A stretch of DNA of 33,907 bases, taken from NCBI GenBank assembly GCA_021373115.1, contig JAJFTI010000037.1, positions 1 through 33,907 on the forward strand, given 5' to 3'. The notes beneath the pieces are model-generated. The model made no database searches. It saw only the letters and a program-made list of their open reading frames with translations, and was not told the origin of the DNA. Within the stretch, counting starts at the first letter, position 1, and each line of letters begins with the position of its first letter. This stretch comes from Eubacteriales bacterium (GTDB taxonomy: Bacteria > Bacillota > Clostridia > Christensenellales > CAG-138). This document shows positions 30,010-33,907 of the stretch, piece after piece. A program made the translations under genes and the position numbers.

Positions 30010-31761
30010 CTAGGTTCTCTCTTCGCCAAAGAGCGTGATTGGCGGATTCATACTGTCGTTGTAAACGCGGACACAGTTTCTGCCCGCGTTTTTTGCTGCA
30101 TAGAGTGCGATATCGGTTTTTCGATACAGCTCCTCATAACCGGCTCCGTCGCAGGGAAAAATCGCAGCGCCGAAACTGCAGGAAATGATCTTGTCCTCGC
30201 TGACGCGCTGAAACAGCAATTCGCGCAGATAGTTTAGCCGGGTTTGCAGCACTTCCTGCTGCGGTACATTTTTCAGCAGCACCAAAAACTCGTCCCCACC
30301 CAAACGGCCGATCAAATCGTCTGCGCGAAGAGCGGAACGAAGCGTTTCCGTTACGCGAATCAGGACGCGGTCTCCGAATCCGTGTCCGAAACAATCGTTT
30401 ATCTGCTTAAAGTGATCCACGTCCAGCATGACGAGCGCATGCTTTGCGGCAGGCTGCCCTTCCGTGAAGACGGTGTCGGCCTCCGCGGCAAACGCGCTTC
30501 GATTGAGTACGCCGGTCAGGGAATCGGTTCGCAGACGATCCTGCAGCAGCAGCTCCTCGCGCTTGCGCGCATCGATATCGCGCAGCAATAAGGAAGCGCG
30601 GACATTCGCGGAATATGGATCCGGCAGCATCTGAATGCTGAAACGAATCCAATCATAACGGCCGTTTTCGCGCAGATGCCGGTATTCAATTTTCTCCGGT
30701 GTGACGCCGCGAAAATAGGAAGCGAGCAGCCGATCCCGCGCGGTATAGTTGCGAAACAGCTCGCGATCTTCCGGAAATACCCAGTGATCGACGAAGTACC
30801 GCATCACATTCTCCATCGTCTGCTCGTTGAGCGGTGGGAATCGGTCAATCAAACCACCCTTCTGCAACTCTAGGCGGTTCTGTGTCAGGTCGAATTCCAG
30901 ATAGGCGGTCTTGTCCTTCGACATAGCGGCATAGGTTTGTTCCCAACGTTTATAGGCGACTTCCCGCTCATGCTGTTCGGAGACGTTTTGTAGCGAAAAG
31001 ACGGCCTGCGCCGGCGTTTGATCCTCCCGGTAGATCAGAGAATATGTAATGTGGTACCATTCATACGCCGCCGTAGCGCTGCCAAGTTTAAGCTGCAGAA
31101 CCGCGTGCCCACTGGGGACCACGCCGCTGCGAATTGTTGCGTATAAGTCGTGGAACGCGTCCAGACTGCACGTGCCAACGATGCCTGCGCGTTCAAGCCG
31201 GCTTGGAGCATCCTCAATGACACTCTCCTGAAAGACTGCGGCAAGCTCCTGGGAAAGATAAGCCGTACCGGATGCGATATCATAGCGGAAGACAAGTTTG
31301 TTGTTTTGAATTGCTACGATTCGGTATTCTTCCTCGCGAAAACGCAATTCCTCTTCAACCTTTTTCTGTTCGCTGATATCCATATACGCGCAGACGAAAA
31401 CCGGATCATCGTTCCTAACGCGGCTAAGATGCAACATTGCCCAGAAAATACTGCCGTCCCGTTTTTTTTGCTGTGTTTCCAGGAGCACTGTGTCCTCTTT
31501 GCTGGATAATAAGGACATGACCTTTCGTTTGATCGTACCGCAGGCGCTCCCGGTCAAGCGGTCGAGCGCGCCGGTAAAACCATCCGCAACAGCCTCGGCT
31601 GCTCCGGTATAGCCAAACATGCGATAAAAGCTCTCGTTTGCAAATACGAGAGTCAGCTTCTCGTCCTGCCGCGCGGCACAAAGGCCGCAGGGCATGTCCA
31701 GGAGAATCCGGTCACGCAGCTGTGCCGAGATTGCGAAAGGATTCCGCTCGTTCTGGCTCAT
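30010..31761 (-). CDS. PAS-GGDEF diguanylate cyclase
   Basis: About 583 residues, soluble. The first PAS-type domain (about 20-145; RQDEKLTLVFANESFYRMFGY, then the PAC segment DDPVFVCAYMDISEQKK) is followed by two further PAS-like regions, and then a GGDEF domain (about 420-575). The active-site motif is intact: LGGDEF, with GGDEF at 488-492. The inhibitory I-site RxxD is present as RADD (479-482). It should make cyclic di-GMP and be product-inhibited. No membrane helix or EAL domain is present. The frame is open up to 31959, but the promoter at 31831-31858 places the start downstream; the ATG at 31761, with CGGAG ten bases before it, fits best. PAS ligands are unknown. Confidence 0.93.
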   Translation of the reverse strand: MSQNERNPFAISAQLRDRILLDMPCGLCAARQDEKLTLVFANESFYRMFGYTGAAEAVADGFTGALDRLTGSACGTIKRKVMSLLSSKEDTVLLETQQKKRDGSIFWAMLHLSRVRNDDPVFVCAYMDISEQKKVEEELRFREEEYRIVAIQNNKLVFRYDIASGTAYLSQELAAVFQESVIEDAPSRLERAGIVGTCSLDAFHDLYATIRSGVVPSGHAVLQLKLGSATAAYEWYHITYSLIYREDQTPAQAVFSLQNVSEQHEREVAYKRWEQTYAAMSKDKTAYLEFDLTQNRLELQKGGLIDRFPPLNEQTMENVMRYFVDHWVFPEDRELFRNYTARDRLLASYFRGVTPEKIEYRHLRENGRYDWIRFSIQMLPDPYSANVRASLLLRDIDARKREELLLQDRLRTDSLTGVLNRSAFAAEADTVFTEGQPAAKHALVMLDVDHFKQINDCFGHGFGDRVLIRVTETLRSALRADDLIGRLGGDEFLVLLKNVPQQEVLQTRLNYLRELLFQRVSEDKIISCSFGAAIFPCDGAGYEELYRKTDIALYAAKNAGRNCVRVYNDSMNPPITLFGEERT

Positions 31762-31830
31762 GGTTCGATCGCTCCGATGCAGATGTTGCGAAGAATTACA
31801 GCGCATAATACACCAACATATATAGTAGAC

Positions 31831-31858
31831 AGTATACCATTGGCAGTTCGTTTTGCAA
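31831..31858 (-). promoter_or_regulatory. Promoter of the PAS-GGDEF gene
   Basis: On the minus strand, TTGCAA (31858-31853), 16-bp spacer and TATACT (31836-31831) with TGG just upstream, an extended -10. The resulting leader is about 60 bases, which rules out the longer reading of the gene. Confidence 0.7.
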
Positions 31859-32110
31859 GGGGAAACGAATAATTTTAGATGATATTCTGCGAAAACAAAG
31901 GGGATTTTGTCGTTTCTTATTTGGTTATATGCACTCCACGCGTCCAGAATTACAATCAAAAACAGTTACGGTGTAACATGTTATATTCCGAGCTGCAAAC
32001 GCGAGCTAGACCGAAGGAATTCGAATAGTAATATGTAATAGTTATACCCGCTATACGTAACAAATGAATTCTGTAATTTTGCACATGGTTTGCATTTTGC
32101 GGTTCCTATC
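31859..32110. other. Intergenic region between divergent GGDEF and oxidoreductase genes, with dyads
   Basis: No gene is seen. A perfect dyad GTTAC-GGT-GTAAC lies at 31965-31977. A looser GTTATAC/GTATA-type repeat lies near 32040-32062. The region is AT-rich. These are operator candidates for the rightward oxidoreductase. No c-di-GMP riboswitch core was noticed. Confidence 0.4.
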
Positions 32111-32140
32111 TTGAAACCGTACGCTTGTTTGGCATATAAT
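32111..32140 (+). promoter_or_regulatory. Promoter of the second Gfo/Idh/MocA gene
   Basis: TTGAAA (32111-32116), 18-bp spacer and perfect TATAAT (32135-32140), about 47 bp before the start codon. Confidence 0.75.
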
Positions 32141-32187
32141 CTCCGTGACACTTCGATTTTTCCCGATCAAAGGAAGGAGCCTGCCCT

Positions 32188-33333
32188 ATGAAAAAGTTCA
32201 GAGCGTGCGTGATTGGCGTCGGTTTTATCGGCGCGGCGCATATTGAAGCGCTTCGCCGCCTTGGCAACGTGGAGGTAGTCGCCGTGTCGGGCACTTCCAA
32301 TACGCAGGCGAAGGCGAACGCGCATTTTGTTCCCAAAGGATATGACGATTATAAGGCGATGCTCGATACGGAAAAGCCGGATGTCGTGCATATCTGCACG
32401 CCCAACGCTTCGCATTTTGATATGGCGATGTATGCCATGGAGCGCGGCATCTCCGTCGTCTGCGAAAAACCGCTGACGAAAACGCTGGATGAGGCAAAAA
32501 AACTTGCCGCTTATGCGAAAAAGCATAACATCGTAACCGGCGTGAACTTCAACTGCCGCTGGTATCCGCAAATCATGCAGGTAAAAGCGATGATTCAGAG
32601 CGGCGAGGTCGGCGCGATTCACACCATTCACGGCGGCTATCTGCAGGACTGGCTCTTCTTTGATACGGATTACAGCTGGCGCCTTGAACCCGAGCTCAGC
32701 GGAAACAGCCGTGCGTTCGCGGACATCGGCTCGCACTGGATCGATATGGTGGAATCCGCAACCGGTCTTCGTGTTGTCGAACTCCTGGCGGACTTCGAGA
32801 CCTTTCATAAAATCCGCAGAAAGCCGCTCAAGCCGATTGAAACCTTTTCCGGCATGGCGCTCCGCCCGGAAGACTATGAAGAAAAGCCCATCCATACCGA
32901 GGACTATTGCACGGTGGTTTTCCGCTTCAACAACGGCGCTCATGGAACCTGCACGATCAGCCAGGTGTTCGCAGGGCGGAAGAACCAGATTCTGCTCTCG
33001 ATTTCGGGCAGCAAATGTTCGCTGCATTGGGACAGCGAGGACAGCAACGAACTCTGGATTGGGCGACGTGAGACCTACAACCAGAAGATCGCGAAGGATC
33101 CTTCCATCCTCAGCCCGCTGGCGCGCGCTTCCACCAGTTATCCCGGCGGGCATGTAGAAGGCTTTCCCGATACGTTCAAACAGAACTTCAAGGCAATTTA
33201 CGCCGCGATAGAAGCGGGGGATACCTCCAGGCGGGACTTTGCGAATTTTGAGGACGGCCTTCGCGAAATGGAACTTTGTGAAGCGGTTGTCAGGAGTGCA
33301 AAGAAGGATCGCTGGGTTAAGGTTGGGGAGTAA
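32188..33333 (+). CDS. Gfo/Idh/MocA family oxidoreductase (second copy)
   Basis: 381 residues. Rossmann fold with CVIGVGFIGAAHIEAL at the start (glycine-rich loop), the classical EKP motif CEKPLTK (Glu93, Lys94, Pro95), and ADIGSHWIDMVES with Asp179, His183 and Asp186 near the active site. It is not a duplicate of the oxidoreductase at 23785; the two share only family motifs, and this one keeps the Glu of EKP. It probably acts on a sugar or inositol-type compound. AAGGAAGGAG lies upstream of the ATG. It has its own promoter and is separated from the sugar locus by the GGDEF gene, so a shared pathway is possible but not required. Confidence 0.92.
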   Translation: MKKFRACVIGVGFIGAAHIEALRRLGNVEVVAVSGTSNTQAKANAHFVPKGYDDYKAMLDTEKPDVVHICTPNASHFDMAMYAMERGISVVCEKPLTKTLDEAKKLAAYAKKHNIVTGVNFNCRWYPQIMQVKAMIQSGEVGAIHTIHGGYLQDWLFFDTDYSWRLEPELSGNSRAFADIGSHWIDMVESATGLRVVELLADFETFHKIRRKPLKPIETFSGMALRPEDYEEKPIHTEDYCTVVFRFNNGAHGTCTISQVFAGRKNQILLSISGSKCSLHWDSEDSNELWIGRRETYNQKIAKDPSILSPLARASTSYPGGHVEGFPDTFKQNFKAIYAAIEAGDTSRRDFANFEDGLREMELCEAVVRSAKKDRWVKVGE

Positions 33334-33499
33334 GGAAACGATCGGTTCCGGATTGCAATGCGAGTCCAGATCGCAAGAGGCACGCACGGGATTTTAACAC
33401 TTCCTGCGCTGCGCCTTAAAAAGACGCGGCAGGTTCTGCACAATTCCGGAGATATGGTATCCCGGCGGAAAAAGCGAAAACTACGCGGAGGAGCTCCAA

Positions 33500-33688
33500 A
33501 TGAACGACTGCGTCAATGCGAAGACCTGCCCCTGCACCTACCCCTGCTCACGCCACGGGAAGTGCTGCGAATGTGTTTCCTATCATCGTGCGGAGGGAGA
33601 ATTTCCAGGCTGCTTCTTCACCAAAGAAGGCGAAAAGACTTACGACCGCAGTTTGGAAATGCTGCGGAAGGATCGCAAGGCAAAATAG
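33500..33688 (+). CDS. DUF6485 family small cysteine-rich protein
   Basis: 62 residues with eight cysteines. The pattern C-x-C near CPCTYPC, then HGKCCECVSYH and FPGCFF, resembles the DUF6485 family of Clostridia. The arrangement suggests bound metal or an Fe-S/zinc site in the cytoplasm; no enzymatic role is known to me. A strong GGAGGAG site precedes the ATG, supporting the start. A weak promoter-like pair (TTAACA 33394-33399 and TTAAAA 33416-33421) is the only candidate upstream. The 166-bp gap after the oxidoreductase contains no gene. Confidence 0.82.
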   Translation: MNDCVNAKTCPCTYPCSRHGKCCECVSYHRAEGEFPGCFFTKEGEKTYDRSLEMLRKDRKAK

Positions 33689-33764
33689 CCGCTTTTTTAT
33701 CCTTCTTTTGAAGAAAGAAACCGGACATCTTTCGGCTGAAATGCAACGAGCGAATTGAGACGAT

Positions 33765-33804
33765 AAAAAAAGAGAGACTCGCGTTTTTTGCGAGTCTCTC
33801 TTTT
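33765..33804 (-). terminator. Rho-independent terminator of right tuf copy
   Basis: Same hairpin as at the left end (33800-33790 with 33782-33772), followed on the minus strand by seven T (33771-33765), two more than in the left copy. It faces the DUF6485 gene and can serve both directions. Confidence 0.93.
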
Positions 33805-33907
33805 AAATGCGTCCTTTATTTGCTGAGGATCTCCGTAACGACGCCGGAAGCAACCGTACGGCCGCCTTCACGAATGGCGAAGCGGAGTCCCGTCTCAATG
33901 GCGATCG
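33767..33907. repeat. 141-bp inverted terminal repeat, right copy
   Basis: Exact reverse complement of bases 1-141. Inverted rather than direct, so the contig is not a closed circle. Confidence 0.95.
33816..33905 (-). CDS. tuf: Elongation factor Tu, C-terminal fragment, second copy (5' end outside window)
   Basis: The last 29 codons and TAA of EF-Tu on the minus strand, identical in DNA to the fragment at 3-92. The genome therefore holds at least two tuf genes with identical 3' ends, reading toward each other across this 33.9-kb segment. Confidence 0.95.
   Translation of the reverse strand: MAIETGLRFAIREGGRTVASGVVTEILSK

Noticed and set aside
31762..31959. N-terminal extension of the GGDEF protein
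   Set aside because: The extension crosses the mapped-by-eye promoter at 31831-31858 and has Cys/Tyr-rich non-family sequence.
1..33907. Matching ends as evidence of a circular element
   Set aside because: The end repeats are inverted, not direct, and consist of a housekeeping gene end.

Overview
The window reads as a chromosomal contig from a low-to-mid GC Gram-positive bacterium, most likely a Clostridia-type Firmicute. The support is indirect: AGGAG-type ribosome binding sites, frequent TTG starts, secA directly followed by prfB, the DUF2975/XRE/DUF4173 gene set, a DUF6485 cysteine-rich protein, and lipoproteins with Pro/Thr/Glu linkers. Christensenellales-like gut lineages would fit, but that is only a guess. 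No phage genes, transposases, CRISPR arrays, rRNA or tRNA genes were found. Both contig ends are the 3' end of an EF-Tu (tuf) gene plus its terminator, as an exact 141-bp inverted repeat. The window is therefore the unique DNA between two tuf copies, cut where an assembler could not resolve the repeat.

Layout. 1-4412: tuf end, an HtrA/DegP-type protease (-), an unrecognised lipoprotein (-), and a lipoprotein polysaccharide deacetylase (+); these are cell-envelope genes, each its own transcription unit. 4413-5134: no large gene, but a 25-codon ORF with a strong ribosome binding site followed by an isolated GNRA-loop terminator. 5135-8264: RarD-type EamA transporter and two multi-pass membrane proteins. 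8264-13346: core housekeeping block secA - prfB - ProB-like amino acid kinase. 13283-18772: two membrane/regulator sets, DUF2975 - XRE regulator - DUF4173 and TetR - membrane-anchored PQQ-type beta-propeller.

18782-29963 is a carbohydrate catabolic locus. Leftward run an amidohydrolase, a DUF4432 aldose-epimerase-like protein and an FGGY kinase, translationally coupled or closely packed. Rightward run a LacI-type regulator, a Gfo/Idh/MocA oxidoreductase, an RbsA-type double ATPase, an RbsC-type permease, a lipoprotein sugar-binding protein and an AraA/FucI-superfamily isomerase. Two near-perfect divergent sigma-A promoters sit back to back in the middle, bracketed by a 34-bp repeat rich in GTGCAT. 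The set predicts import of a monosaccharide, mutarotation, isomerisation to a ketose and ATP-dependent phosphorylation, with a possible side route of oxidation to a lactone and hydrolysis. No aldolase or sugar-acid dehydratase is present, so the substrate cannot be named.

30010-33907: a PAS-GGDEF diguanylate cyclase (-) convergent with the isomerase, a second Gfo/Idh/MocA oxidoreductase on its own promoter, a small DUF6485 cysteine-rich protein, and the second tuf end (-). The least explained items are the small ORF near 4.8 kb, the repeat-bracketed divergent control region near 22.4 kb, and a promoter whose -10 box is built into a terminator stem near 13.3 kb.
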